Shown piece after piece: positions 1 through 9,160 of a stretch of DNA of 64,000 nt. The translations under genes and the position numbers were made by a program. The stretch comes from Barnesiella propionica. Its GTDB lineage: Bacteria > Bacteroidota > Bacteroidia > Bacteroidales > Barnesiellaceae. Location: NCBI RefSeq assembly GCF_025567045.1, contig NZ_JAOQJK010000011.1, positions 50,607 through 114,606 of the forward strand, in the 5' to 3' direction. Every line of letters begins with the position of its first letter. The first letter of the stretch is position 1. The notes beneath the pieces are model-generated. The model did not search any database. It was not told the origin of the DNA and was given only the letters and a program-made list of their open reading frames with translations.

Positions 1-726
1 CTATTCCGGAAAATATTCTTTGCATATTTCATATTCTAAGTACAGGTCTTCAGCAATCTTTTTTTGTTTCGTATTACCATTTTTGTCCCATTCTGATATG
101 ACAGGAATCAGTTTGTCTGCGAAGTTTTTTATTTTCATTCCCCGTTTGAGACAAGACAATGAGATAAAGGCTGTCATGTGGTTCCCGGAAATACATTGTT
201 TAAGCCCTTTTGCTATTATCACTTCGTTTTCTGTAGAAGAAAAATGATTTGTTTTTATCATTAAAGATATAATTAACCGATAGCCTGTATAAATAGCCAT
301 ATTGCCTTTATTCTGGATACATTCGAGTGCCAGCTCTTTTGCGAATGGCAGATTTTGGAAAAGATTTTTGCAACAGCTGTCTGCTATTTCGGTATAAGGA
401 ATATCGTTTATCCACCTGTAGGCATGCTCTTTATCAAATTTTTCTGCCGGATAAAGATAGGGTGCCAGCATCATGGATTCTCTTACTGCTTTATCTTCCC
501 ATAATTTTTCAGCCAGTTCTTCATTTGGCGAGTATGATGATGCTATTTCTTTGATGAGAGGTTGTGTAAGGCCGAAATTTATTTTATAGTTCATTCCCTT
601 TTCCCGCATGCTAGCAGATACTATACCGTTCATCGAAAGCCTGAAACGCCGTTTTATCTCTTTTATCTCATTGTCCATGATCATGTCGTTTAAGTAAGCC
701 GTATGCAAAGTAATAATAAATTCCAA
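1..726 (-). CDS. AlkD-like DNA alkylation repair family protein
   Basis: A 241-residue all-helical protein that resembles the HEAT-like-repeat AlkD/DNA alkylation repair fold, with short paired helices such as the stretch from ELAEKLWEDK to the WINDIP segment. Family members bind DNA and some excise alkylated bases; this copy could be either a glycosylase or a non-catalytic relative. The stop codon is the first three bases of the window, so the gene is complete. The first ATG gives a short unlikely leader; an internal ATG at residue 17 (position 678) is also plausible because the conserved-looking charged helix begins there. It is transcribed away from the DPP III gene's terminator. The family call rests on overall pattern, not on a catalytic motif I can point to. 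Confidence 0.55.
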   Translation of the reverse strand: MEFIITLHTAYLNDMIMDNEIKEIKRRFRLSMNGIVSASMREKGMNYKINFGLTQPLIKEIASSYSPNEELAEKLWEDKAVRESMMLAPYLYPAEKFDKEHAYRWINDIPYTEIADSCCKNLFQNLPFAKELALECIQNKGNMAIYTGYRLIISLMIKTNHFSSTENEVIIAKGLKQCISGNHMTAFISLSCLKRGMKIKNFADKLIPVISEWDKNGNTKQKKIAEDLYLEYEICKEYFPE

Positions 727-740
727 TTATGACAAAAAGA

Positions 741-767
741 AACCGCCTTGTCGGTGACAGGGCGGTT
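741..767 (-). terminator. Rho-independent terminator after the DPP III gene
   Basis: The arms AACCGCC (741-747) and GGCGGTT (761-767) enclose an inner TGTC/GACA pairing. On the minus strand the hairpin is followed by a T-rich run (TTTCTTTTTG). It lies 25 bases past the DPP III stop codon. Confidence 0.8.
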
Positions 768-792
768 CTGTATTAATTTTAAAGATGGCCGT

Positions 793-2835
793 TTATTCAT
801 TATATGTAGGCAGGGGAGAATAATCTTTGGAATAGCGAAGCATTTGTTCAGCATAACCTTCGTCATAAGAAACAGTGACATCGGTAATATCTCCGTTTTT
901 GTCATATACAGGAGTATATACCGGATTTACAAATCCTTTGTAAGGGGCTATATTCAATTTTGCGTAGCGCTCCAAAATTTCTTTATGAAGGGCCGGGTCT
1001 ACTTTAACTCCGTAATTTTCTACCAGTTTCCGACCTGCTTCCAAATCTCCTTCCGATTTGATTCGTTGTACTTCGGCCAGCAATTCTCCCAGCAGATTAC
1101 GCATTTTTTCATAATCGTTAATAACGACAAAAGTCTTTCCGTCTCGTTTTACAAATTCGATTACGTTATCGTCAAGACCTTTTTCATATACCCAACGGGC
1201 GATAAGCTGGCGGTTACGCATATGAGATTCTTCGATATTATTGCCAGGAATAATGCGGGTGAGCTGTGTCATAAGGCCGTTCATCATATACTTATAATAT
1301 TCTGCTTTGTAAGCATCCGGAGTAGGAAGCAATCCTAGTTCGGTTATTTTAGGATCGGCCATATAATAAAGGGCAAAGAGGTCGGCGCGTGTTTCTTCTA
1401 ATGTGGATCCGTAAGCTTTAAGTGCGTCAGGATCTACTCCGGGGAGAAGTTTTCCGGAACCATGTCCCAGGCATTCATGTAAGTCTGTATGCAGATTGTC
1501 GGCCTGAAAACCGTATTTATCCATCAGTTCTCTTGTAGCATCGTCATATACAAATTCTTCGGCGAATCCGTTCCCGTGAGCAGCCATGTCGTAAGCTTCT
1601 GTTATATTTTCAATAGTGACCGATTTTGAACCGTGCATGTGACGAATCCAATTGGAATTAGGAAGGTTGATGCCTATAGGGGTTGCCGGATAACAGTCCC
1701 CGGCTAGTATTGCAGCTGTTATTACTTTTGCCGAAACACCTTTTACTTCCTCTTTTTTGAACCGTTTATCTACAGGGGAATGATCTTCAAACCATTGAGC
1801 ATTCTGGCTGATGACATGGGTACGTTCCGATGCTTCTTTGTTTTTGAAATTAACGATGGACTCCCAACTGGCTTTCATTCCGAGGGGATCGCCGTAGCTT
1901 TCGGTAAATCCGTTTACAAAGTCGATATCCGAGTTCAGGTCCTTAACCCACAAGATTGCATATTCGTCAAATTGCCTTAGGTTTCCGCTTTTATAATATT
2001 CTATCAGTTTTTCAATAACGGCTTTTTGCTGGTCGTTCTCTGCAACCGTGGCTGCTTTTTCCAGCCAGTAAACTATTTTTTCAAGAGCTTGTGTATAAAG
2101 TCCGCCTATTTTGTAAGTTTCTTCTATAATTTTGCCGTCTTTTTTAACCAGACGGCTGTTAAGTCCGTAAGATATAGGCATCGTATCGTTCGGATCTTTC
2201 ATTTTGTTATAGAAATTTTCTACTTCGACTTGGGTTACTCCGTCGTAATAGTTACCGGCCGAAGTAAGTATAAGGTCTTCGCCTTCTGTCTGATTTACCC
2301 GTTTTTTCAGCAGTTCCGGATTGAATATGACGGGAACGATATCCGATAATAAATTATCAACACTTTGTCCTTCTTTTACAGGCAAGGTTGACGGGTCTAC
2401 CGATTTTACAGCTTCGGTAAAGAAACTTTCAGAAAAACCGGGAGTAAATTTATCGGTAGAATAGTGGTGGTGTATACCGTTGGAGAACCATACTTGTTTT
2501 AAATAAACTTCCAAAGCTTTAAATTCCGGGTCGTTTTTATCTCCGGTGTAATTCTGATATACCGATTCTAAGGTACGTCGGATAGCGAGATTCAGTTTAC
2601 CTTGCTGGTCGAAAAGAATATCACGTCCGTTTAGAGCTGCTTCCGTGAGATAATAGACAAGTTCTTTTTGTTTAAGGGACAGGTCTTCGAATCCGGGTAC
2701 TTTATAACGGAGTACTTCCAGATCGGCGAATCTTTCAACTGAATAATTGAAATCGTCTTTGTCCGTTTCGGCTTTTTGAGTAGAGCACGAAAGTAATGTA
2801 GCTATAGCCATCATTGTACATGCGATTTTTTTCAT
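793..2835 (-). CDS. Dipeptidyl peptidase III family lipoprotein (M49)
   Basis: A zinc exopeptidase of family M49 that removes dipeptides from the N terminus of short peptides. The six-residue zinc site HECLGH is at residues 453-458 and the downstream glutamate motif EETRAD at about 480-485, both diagnostic. The Cys in the site replaces the usual second Leu (HELLGH), a form known in Bacteroides DPP III. The length of 680 residues fits the family. The N terminus is a lipoprotein signal (hydrophobic run ending LLSC, Cys17), so the enzyme is probably membrane-anchored in the cell envelope rather than cytosolic like the eukaryotic enzyme. A terminator follows at 741-767. RlmI lies 29 bases upstream on the same strand and may be cotranscribed. 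Confidence 0.93.
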   Translation of the reverse strand: MKKIACTMMAIATLLSCSTQKAETDKDDFNYSVERFADLEVLRYKVPGFEDLSLKQKELVYYLTEAALNGRDILFDQQGKLNLAIRRTLESVYQNYTGDKNDPEFKALEVYLKQVWFSNGIHHHYSTDKFTPGFSESFFTEAVKSVDPSTLPVKEGQSVDNLLSDIVPVIFNPELLKKRVNQTEGEDLILTSAGNYYDGVTQVEVENFYNKMKDPNDTMPISYGLNSRLVKKDGKIIEETYKIGGLYTQALEKIVYWLEKAATVAENDQQKAVIEKLIEYYKSGNLRQFDEYAILWVKDLNSDIDFVNGFTESYGDPLGMKASWESIVNFKNKEASERTHVISQNAQWFEDHSPVDKRFKKEEVKGVSAKVITAAILAGDCYPATPIGINLPNSNWIRHMHGSKSVTIENITEAYDMAAHGNGFAEEFVYDDATRELMDKYGFQADNLHTDLHECLGHGSGKLLPGVDPDALKAYGSTLEETRADLFALYYMADPKITELGLLPTPDAYKAEYYKYMMNGLMTQLTRIIPGNNIEESHMRNRQLIARWVYEKGLDDNVIEFVKRDGKTFVVINDYEKMRNLLGELLAEVQRIKSEGDLEAGRKLVENYGVKVDPALHKEILERYAKLNIAPYKGFVNPVYTPVYDKNGDITDVTVSYDEGYAEQMLRYSKDYSPLPTYNE

Positions 2836-2864
2836 ATAACGTTGTTTTTGTGTTTAAGTTCTTT

Positions 2865-4049
2865 TTATTCGACATATAATACCAGTCCTTTCAGGTATTC
2901 ACCTTCGGGATGGTATATATTTACCGGATGGTCTGCCGGTTGAGTAAGCTGATGTAAGATGCGGACGCTTCGTCCCGATTGTGCAGCGGCACTGAACACA
3001 GCCAGCCTGAAATTCTCTTTGCTGACTACCTGGGAACAGGAAAATGTAAACAAAATTCCTCCCGGTTTAATTTTTTCGAAAGCCTTTGCATTGAGTTTCC
3101 TGTATCCCTGGAGTGCATTATTCAGTACTTTTTTATGTTTTGCGAACGCGGGCGGGTCAAGTATGATCAAATCATACTGGTCTCCCATCGTATCCAGGTA
3201 TTTGAACGCATCTTCGGCAAATGCCTGGTGGCGGTTATCCCCCGGGAAATTTAACTCGACATTCTCACAAGTGAGATCTATTGCTTTAGCGGAACTATCT
3301 ACAGAGTGTACCAGCTTTGCACCTCCTCTCATGGCATAAAAGGAGAAACCTCCCGTGTAACAGAACATGTTCAGGACAGAGCGGTCTTTTGAATATTTTT
3401 CCAGTAAGGAGCGGTTTTCCCGTTGATCGACAAAGAAACCTGTTTTTTGTCCGCGTAACCAGTCCACATGAAATTTGAGTCCGTATTCAGTTGCGATGTT
3501 GCCGGCATTCTCTCCGAAAAGATATTCGTTTTCGGGATCTAACTCTGCTTTGTAAGGCAACGTTGTTTCCGATTTATAATAAATACTTTGCAATGCGTCA
3601 CCCATGACTTCTTTTAAGGCCTGTGCCAAAGTGTGGCGTGCATAATGCATTCCGGGGGAATGTGCCTGAACGACGGCTGTTTTATCGTATATGTCGATTA
3701 TTAGTCCGGAAAGATTATCTCCTTCGCCATGTACGAGACGATATGTATTGTTATAATCACCGTTTATAAGTCCTATGCTCCGGCGCATCCGGTAAGCAAC
3801 ATTCAGTCTCTTTTTGTAGAATTCCAGGTCTATATTTTCTTTCATGAATGAAAGGATACGGACAGCAATACTTCCTATCTGGTAGTGGCCTGTTCCTACA
3901 AAATTTCCTTTCCAGTCTATGATCTCGACAACATCGCCTTCCTCGGGCTGGCGTTCAAAACGGTCAATAGCTCCTGAAAATACCCAGGGATGAAATCTTT
4001 TGAACGATTCTTCTTTTCCCGGTTTAAGGGTTATTTTGATATATTTCAT
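2865..4049 (-). CDS. rlmI: Class I rRNA large subunit methyltransferase (RlmI family)
   Basis: A SAM-dependent 5-methylcytosine methyltransferase; E. coli RlmI modifies C1962 of 23S rRNA. The N-terminal 80 residues form a PUA RNA-binding domain (FHPWVFSGAI, then GDVVEIIDWKGNFVGTGHY). The SAM site is VLNMFCYTGGFSF, the substrate motif is DPPAFAKHK, and the catalytic Cys is in FSCSQ near the C terminus. The 394-residue length is normal. It lies between rseP (18 bases upstream) and the DPP III gene in a minus-strand run. The exact target base in this organism is inferred from family membership only. Confidence 0.9.
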   Translation of the reverse strand: MKYIKITLKPGKEESFKRFHPWVFSGAIDRFERQPEEGDVVEIIDWKGNFVGTGHYQIGSIAVRILSFMKENIDLEFYKKRLNVAYRMRRSIGLINGDYNNTYRLVHGEGDNLSGLIIDIYDKTAVVQAHSPGMHYARHTLAQALKEVMGDALQSIYYKSETTLPYKAELDPENEYLFGENAGNIATEYGLKFHVDWLRGQKTGFFVDQRENRSLLEKYSKDRSVLNMFCYTGGFSFYAMRGGAKLVHSVDSSAKAIDLTCENVELNFPGDNRHQAFAEDAFKYLDTMGDQYDLIILDPPAFAKHKKVLNNALQGYRKLNAKAFEKIKPGGILFTFSCSQVVSKENFRLAVFSAAAQSGRSVRILHQLTQPADHPVNIYHPEGEYLKGLVLYVE

Positions 4050-4067
4050 TGTTAATGGATTAGCGTT

Positions 4068-5393
4068 TTATTTAAAGAAAAACCGGAATATATCGTTGCC
4101 GTTGGCGAATATTAGAAGAGCGAAAAGAAATATCATTCCTCCGATCTGGGCATATTCCATTACTTTCTCATTGGGTTGTCTGCGGGTTATGACCTCATAT
4201 AGCAGGAACAATACATGTCCTCCGTCAAGAGCCGGTATAGGCAGTATATTCATGAAAGCCAGAATAACAGAAAGGAATGCTGTCATGCTCCAGAATGATT
4301 CCCAGTCCCAGGTAGCGGGAAATATGCTTCCTATTGTGCCGAAGCCACCTAGTTGCTGGGCTCCTTCTTTCGTGAACACATATTTCATACTGCTGATATA
4401 ATTTTTTAGCTTGGTGACACCTATTTCTATTCCCTTGGGAATAGATTCCAGAAAGTTATAATGTTCTGTCGTTAAACTGTATATTTGAGTTATGGGGGTG
4501 AAATAAACACCGATACGTCCCTCGTTATCTGTTTTTATAGCCAGAGTATCAGTTTTGCCGTTTCTTAAAAAAACAATATCCATGCTCTTGTTTGGATTCT
4601 TAAGAATAATATTGGAAAATTCAGAATATGAAGGAGCTGATATTCCGTTCACTGCGATAATACTATCTCCTTTTATCAGTCCTGCTATTCCCGCCCCCAT
4701 GGTAGGAATGACAGAATCTATGACATTGGGCTGCCGGTAGGTTGCAAATTTTGCTTCTTCATCAATGACTTTGAGCATGAATTTATCCGGAATATTTATG
4801 ATAACGGTGTCTGTTCCGTTTCTCAGCACTTTTACTTTTTTGGCTTCTATCATGGCTTGAACCGCATCTCCCGACATATATTCCAGTTTCATATCATCAG
4901 CATACAACGGGATATCACCGTTCTCAAATCCTATTTCTTTGGCAGCTTCGCAATATTCCATTCCTGCTTTTGCTTCACTGAAGGGCAGGTAAGTCGTTCC
5001 CCAGGTATAAGCAATCATGGCGTAAATGATAATAGCCAGTATGAAGTTGAATATTACGCCTGCCGTCATGATAAGAAGACGTTGCCAGGCTGGTTTAGAA
5101 CGAAATTCCCATGGTTTTGCGGGTTGCTTTAACTGTTCTTTATCCATAGATTCGTCTATCATACCGGATATTTTTACATAACCTCCTACAGGCAACCACC
5201 CAATTCCGTATTCGGTATCACTGTTTTTAGGTTTGAATTTGAATAGGGAAAACCAGGGATCGAAAAAAAGATAGAATTTTTCAACTCTAACTTTGAATAT
5301 CCGGGCAAATATAAAGTGGCCGAACTCATGTACTATTACCAAAATCGATAAACTAAGAATGAGCTGTAATGCCTTAATTAAAAAAGTCTCCAT
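4068..5393 (-). CDS. rseP: RIP site-2 metalloprotease RseP
   Basis: An intramembrane zinc metalloprotease that cuts membrane-bound anti-sigma factors and remnant signal peptides. The HEFGH zinc motif is at residues 22-26 inside the first membrane segment, and the third ligand lies in the PALDGGH motif near the C terminus. Two PDZ-like regions lie between the membrane segments (for example the GLIKGDSIIAVNG stretch). The 441-residue length and topology fit RseP/YaeL. It starts 21 bases after dxr, a neighbour arrangement widespread in bacteria and consistent with one envelope-related transcript. Confidence 0.95.
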   Translation of the reverse strand: METFLIKALQLILSLSILVIVHEFGHFIFARIFKVRVEKFYLFFDPWFSLFKFKPKNSDTEYGIGWLPVGGYVKISGMIDESMDKEQLKQPAKPWEFRSKPAWQRLLIMTAGVIFNFILAIIIYAMIAYTWGTTYLPFSEAKAGMEYCEAAKEIGFENGDIPLYADDMKLEYMSGDAVQAMIEAKKVKVLRNGTDTVIINIPDKFMLKVIDEEAKFATYRQPNVIDSVIPTMGAGIAGLIKGDSIIAVNGISAPSYSEFSNIILKNPNKSMDIVFLRNGKTDTLAIKTDNEGRIGVYFTPITQIYSLTTEHYNFLESIPKGIEIGVTKLKNYISSMKYVFTKEGAQQLGGFGTIGSIFPATWDWESFWSMTAFLSVILAFMNILPIPALDGGHVLFLLYEVITRRQPNEKVMEYAQIGGMIFLFALLIFANGNDIFRFFFK

Positions 5394-5414
5394 GTTGTAA
5401 TTGTTATAATCGTG

Positions 5415-6572
5415 TTATAAATTTGTAATAAGTTCATTGGCATAACAACGTGTTTCCTCGTTTGTTTGCACATAATCTTCATAAGTCGGTTTCTGAACAA
5501 AAGCGATATGTTCCAGACACTTTTCTACTATTTTATTGATCTGTAAATATTTAATTCTGTCCTGCAGAAATGCGGCGACAGCTATTTCGTTAGCTGCGTT
5601 GAGTATGCAGGGCATATTCCCTCCTGTATTGGCGGCTTCGAATGCATGCCGAAGTAGGGGGAACCGTTCCGTATCGGGATGTTCGAATGTAAGATTGCAA
5701 TAGTCTTCCAGTTTAAGTTTCTGGCAGGTGTTTGGGAGCCTTTCGGGAAATGACAGTGCATACTGTATGGGGAGTTTCATGCTTTGAGTTCCCAGTTGGG
5801 CTTTTATGGTACCGTCCTTAAATTGTACCATAGAGTGAATAATAGACTGAGGGTGGACGGCTATTTGTATTTGTTCGGGGGGGACGTCAAACAACCATTT
5901 GGCCTCTATCATTTCAAAGCCCTTGTTCATGAGCGTGGCTGAATCTATCGTGATCTTATGCCCCATGTTCCATTTCGGATGTTTCAATGCGTCTTGTTTG
6001 GTTACGTGCGCCAGTTGTTCAGGAGTAAATGTTCTGAAAGGACCTCCGGATGCGGTAAGAATGATTTTGTCGATAGGATTGTTAAATTCTCCCACCAGAC
6101 ATTGGAATATAGCCGAATGCTCCGAATCTACGGGTATAATGGGGGCTTTGTTTTCTATCGCCATTTGTCTTATCAGGTCGCCAGCCACGACCAGTGTTTC
6201 TTTGTTGGCTAAAGCTATAGTTTTATGTGCTTTTATGGCACGTATTGTAGGTTGTAGCCCCGAATAACCTACCATGGCGGTAATTACTATATCTATAATG
6301 GACGATTCTACAATTTGATTAATAGCATCTTTTCCGGTATATACTTTAATGGGCAGATCGGCCAACGCGTCTTTTAACCGTTCATAATGTGTTTCGTTGG
6401 CAATGACGACTGCTTCCGGAAGGAATTGTCTCGCCTGAGAAATTAGTAAGTCTATATTATTATTAGCCGTAAGAGCATATATATCAAATAGATCGGGATG
6501 TTCGGCCACGACCTCAAGGGTTTGAGTCCCTATCGATCCGGTAGAACCAAGTATAGCAAGTTGTTTCTTCAT
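5415..6572 (-). CDS. dxr: 1-deoxy-D-xylulose 5-phosphate reductoisomerase
   Basis: Second step of the MEP isoprenoid pathway: NADPH-dependent conversion of DXP to 2-C-methyl-D-erythritol 4-phosphate in the cytosol. The N-terminal nucleotide-binding motif is GSTGSIGTQ, followed by the NKETLV segment, the metal/substrate motif PVDSEHSA, and the ILTASGGPFR and MNKGFEMIEA blocks. The 385-residue length is standard. The ATG at 6572 directly precedes the conserved KKQLAILGSTGSIG start, so the start is secure. It is followed closely by rseP. Confidence 0.97.
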   Translation of the reverse strand: MKKQLAILGSTGSIGTQTLEVVAEHPDLFDIYALTANNNIDLLISQARQFLPEAVVIANETHYERLKDALADLPIKVYTGKDAINQIVESSIIDIVITAMVGYSGLQPTIRAIKAHKTIALANKETLVVAGDLIRQMAIENKAPIIPVDSEHSAIFQCLVGEFNNPIDKIILTASGGPFRTFTPEQLAHVTKQDALKHPKWNMGHKITIDSATLMNKGFEMIEAKWLFDVPPEQIQIAVHPQSIIHSMVQFKDGTIKAQLGTQSMKLPIQYALSFPERLPNTCQKLKLEDYCNLTFEHPDTERFPLLRHAFEAANTGGNMPCILNAANEIAVAAFLQDRIKYLQINKIVEKCLEHIAFVQKPTYEDYVQTNEETRCYANELITNL

Positions 6573-6669
6573 TATGTGATTCGCTTCTGTTTTCTTTTTT
6601 GTAAAACGCTGTAAAGTTACAAAATAAAACGTTTATACCTCGTATTTACGGGTGTTTTGTCCCCTTGCT

Positions 6670-7533
6670 TCAGAAGGAAATGTAATCTTTCGGATCTAAT
6701 GATTTTCCCAAATGCCAGAGTTGTATCTCTACATCGTCAGGATTTGCCTGGGGATATGGAGTATAACCTGCCAAGGCTATTTTTTCTCCTCCATTTACCC
6801 TGTCTCCTACTTTTTTCAGCAATCCGGCATTATATAAATACATGGATATAAAATTATTGCTGTGCTGAACTTCAATAACGTACCCGCATTCGGCAGTAAA
6901 TGCCGCAAATATGACAGTGCCGTCGAGAATTGCCGATACAGGTGCGTTTTTTGCTGCCTGTATGTCTATTCCGAAATGCCCTTCGGACGGATTGTATGAT
7001 TTTTTGACAGATCCTTTGACAGGAGTAAAGAAGATAAGACCATCGGTAGGTATGTTATTATTGAATACATGTAAGGTATATTTTTCTTCTTTTTCGTACT
7101 CTTTTACAAATTCGGCCGCTTCGGGCGATTTTTCTTTCAGAGAGTTTAAAGAGTAGAGCTTGGTGGTGTCTCGTGATGAAATGGAATCGATACTGATATT
7201 ACCTGTGATGATTGCTGCGATATTTTTTATGTATGCATCTTTAAGAGCTATTTCGTGAGACAAAGAATCGATACGCAGAGAGTTATCTATCATAACAGCA
7301 CGGTCTTCCGACTTTAAGTATCCGGGTAAAAGATTTTTTAATGGAGTACCTATGATTAAGGAAGTGACAGCGATAATCAATGAAAGAATAAGTACGGAGA
7401 ACAGGGTAAAAGCTCCTAATCGGGAGACCCGGAAAGTCCATACTTCTTCCAGCGTATTTTCATTGAAGAATGAAAGTTTGTATTTTGATTTTACCTTTTT
7501 CCAGAAGGTATGCTGTTTTTTTCTTTTTATCAT
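6670..7533 (-). CDS. M23/LytM-domain envelope protein, probably catalytically dead
   Basis: A single-pass membrane protein with a cytoplasmic basic stretch (MIKRKKQHTFWKKVKSKYKL), one hydrophobic segment, a short linker and a C-terminal LytM (M23) domain. The first zinc motif is intact (HFGID), but the usual HxH pair near the C terminus is absent: the aligned stretch reads VEIQLW, and the YAHL-type motif reads YLYN. Such degenerate LytM proteins act as activators of peptidoglycan amidases (EnvC, NlpD) or as scaffolds. I chose ATG 7533 because the preceding 17 residues of the longer frame (starting at 7584) are low in charge pattern and the basic membrane-anchor start is typical. Its job in this organism is inferred. 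Confidence 0.75.
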   Translation of the reverse strand: MIKRKKQHTFWKKVKSKYKLSFFNENTLEEVWTFRVSRLGAFTLFSVLILSLIIAVTSLIIGTPLKNLLPGYLKSEDRAVMIDNSLRIDSLSHEIALKDAYIKNIAAIITGNISIDSISSRDTTKLYSLNSLKEKSPEAAEFVKEYEKEEKYTLHVFNNNIPTDGLIFFTPVKGSVKKSYNPSEGHFGIDIQAAKNAPVSAILDGTVIFAAFTAECGYVIEVQHSNNFISMYLYNAGLLKKVGDRVNGGEKIALAGYTPYPQANPDDVEIQLWHLGKSLDPKDYISF

Positions 7534-7870
7534 TTTCTCGATTATAGTTTTGTATCGATTACAAATAATATCTATGATTTGCAATCATCTTACTACGACA
7601 AATTTACAAATTTAAAACTGAACTAATAGTTGCATTTTGTTTTTTTTAGAAAAGAGAACAACAAGAGTACTGTTTCATCTATTTTTTTATTTTAGGTGCA
7701 TGATTTAGCAAAAAATATGAACACAATCTTTTCTCTGGTTGTTGTAAGTTACAAAATGCGGAATATCCGATCTACAATAAAATCCTTTTTTAAAGGCAGT
7801 CTGGTATCGGTGTTATCCATTTTATTAAAAAAGAAATAATCATATTTTGTAAAACTAAAATCGTTTCAAG

Positions 7871-9064
7871 ATGAAAACAAAACATTTTCTTTATCCTTTA
7901 GCTTTAGCTACTGCATTGATCTTCACTTGTTCCGGTACCGGACATGCTCAAGTTACCGTTGTGGAGGAAGATGTAACCGTGACCGATTATGTTCCCGGTA
8001 AAGTCGCTTATTATGAGAATACTTTTAAAGACAATTGGTTCATATCTTTAGGAGCCGGTGCACAGACCTTTTTTACAGAACATAAGGGAGGAGATACTCA
8101 ATATACATTGGCAATGAATTTTGCTTTCGGTAAATGGCTGACTCCTGCTTTCGGTCTTCGTTTAGGAGCAGTAGGCGGTGCTTTGCACCCTATGTCGGCT
8201 TATGAAGACGGTGTAATGACACATATGCGTTATGTTGGAGTTTACGGAGATTTAATGTGGAATATGTTCAATACGTTTGCCGGATATAATGAAAAGCGCG
8301 TATTCTCTATTATTCCTTTTGTAGGAGGTGGAGGTGCTTTAGCTTTTCACAATACCCAAAATCATCATAAAAAAACTTATGCATTTCCTGTAACGGCCGG
8401 TATTAAATTGAACTTCCGGTTGAATCATTATCTGGACTTGTTCTTTGAAGGACGGGGAAATCTGCTGGGTGACCAATTTAACGGTATAGTACAAGGCAAA
8501 CAGGTAGAATCTATCGTTTCTCTTATCGGCGGTTTTACCATTAAGTTCGGCTCGAACCGTTTCATTGCCTATAATCCTTACGGAGACCGCATGATTATCA
8601 ATGATCTGAATAGCCGTGTAAACGATTTGCGTTCAAAATTGAATGCTTGCGAATCCAGAGTTGTTGAATGTCCTCCTTGCCCTGAAGTAGAAGAAACTGT
8701 TATTGTTGCAGAACCGGATCCTTGCAGTCAGACATTAACGAGTACGGTGCGTTTTACTATCGGTAGTGATGTGATTACTCCTGAAGAAATGGTGAACGTG
8801 TACAATATTGCACAATGGATGAATAATAATCCTTCTTGCAGTATAAATGTTGTGGGTTATGCCGACAAAGATACAGGCAGTGCAAAATTGAATATGGAAT
8901 TAAGTAAGCGTCGTGCACAAGCTGTTGTTAATTCATTGGTCAATAAATATAAAATCGATAAAAATCGTATTAACATTATCGCTAACGGTAGCGACAAACA
9001 AGTTTATCCCGACAATAATAACTGGAACCGTATAGTTGTATTCTCAACTACCGCTAACCAGTAA
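7871..9064 (+). CDS. OmpA-family outer membrane protein
   Basis: An N-terminal signal peptide (MKTKHFLYPLALATALIFTC...) is followed by a beta-barrel region (residues about 40-230, alternating aromatic strands) and a short linker rich in Cys-Pro (CPPCPE). The C-terminal OmpA peptidoglycan-binding domain (about 290-397) contains NVVGYADKDTGSAKLNMELS and the SKRRAQAV helix. It probably tethers the outer membrane to peptidoglycan. It is a single-gene unit with a strong terminator right after the stop codon. Confidence 0.92.
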   Translation: MKTKHFLYPLALATALIFTCSGTGHAQVTVVEEDVTVTDYVPGKVAYYENTFKDNWFISLGAGAQTFFTEHKGGDTQYTLAMNFAFGKWLTPAFGLRLGAVGGALHPMSAYEDGVMTHMRYVGVYGDLMWNMFNTFAGYNEKRVFSIIPFVGGGGALAFHNTQNHHKKTYAFPVTAGIKLNFRLNHYLDLFFEGRGNLLGDQFNGIVQGKQVESIVSLIGGFTIKFGSNRFIAYNPYGDRMIINDLNSRVNDLRSKLNACESRVVECPPCPEVEETVIVAEPDPCSQTLTSTVRFTIGSDVITPEEMVNVYNIAQWMNNNPSCSINVVGYADKDTGSAKLNMELSKRRAQAVVNSLVNKYKIDKNRINIIANGSDKQVYPDNNNWNRIVVFSTTANQ

Positions 9065-9094
9065 TAACTGAAACTCTTTTTTGAGATAAAATGA

Positions 9095-9130
9095 AAGTGT
9101 CCCGCTCATCTTACTATGAGCGGGACACTT
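9095..9130 (+). terminator. Rho-independent terminator of the OmpA gene
   Basis: A 15-bp perfect stem (AAGTGTCCCGCTCAT with its complement) and a 6-base loop, followed by TTTTGTTTTG on the plus strand, 30 bases after the stop codon. The hairpin could also stop transcripts from the opposite side. Confidence 0.92.
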
Positions 9131-9160
9131 TTTGTTTTGTGAGATTTGGATTTTAACTGT

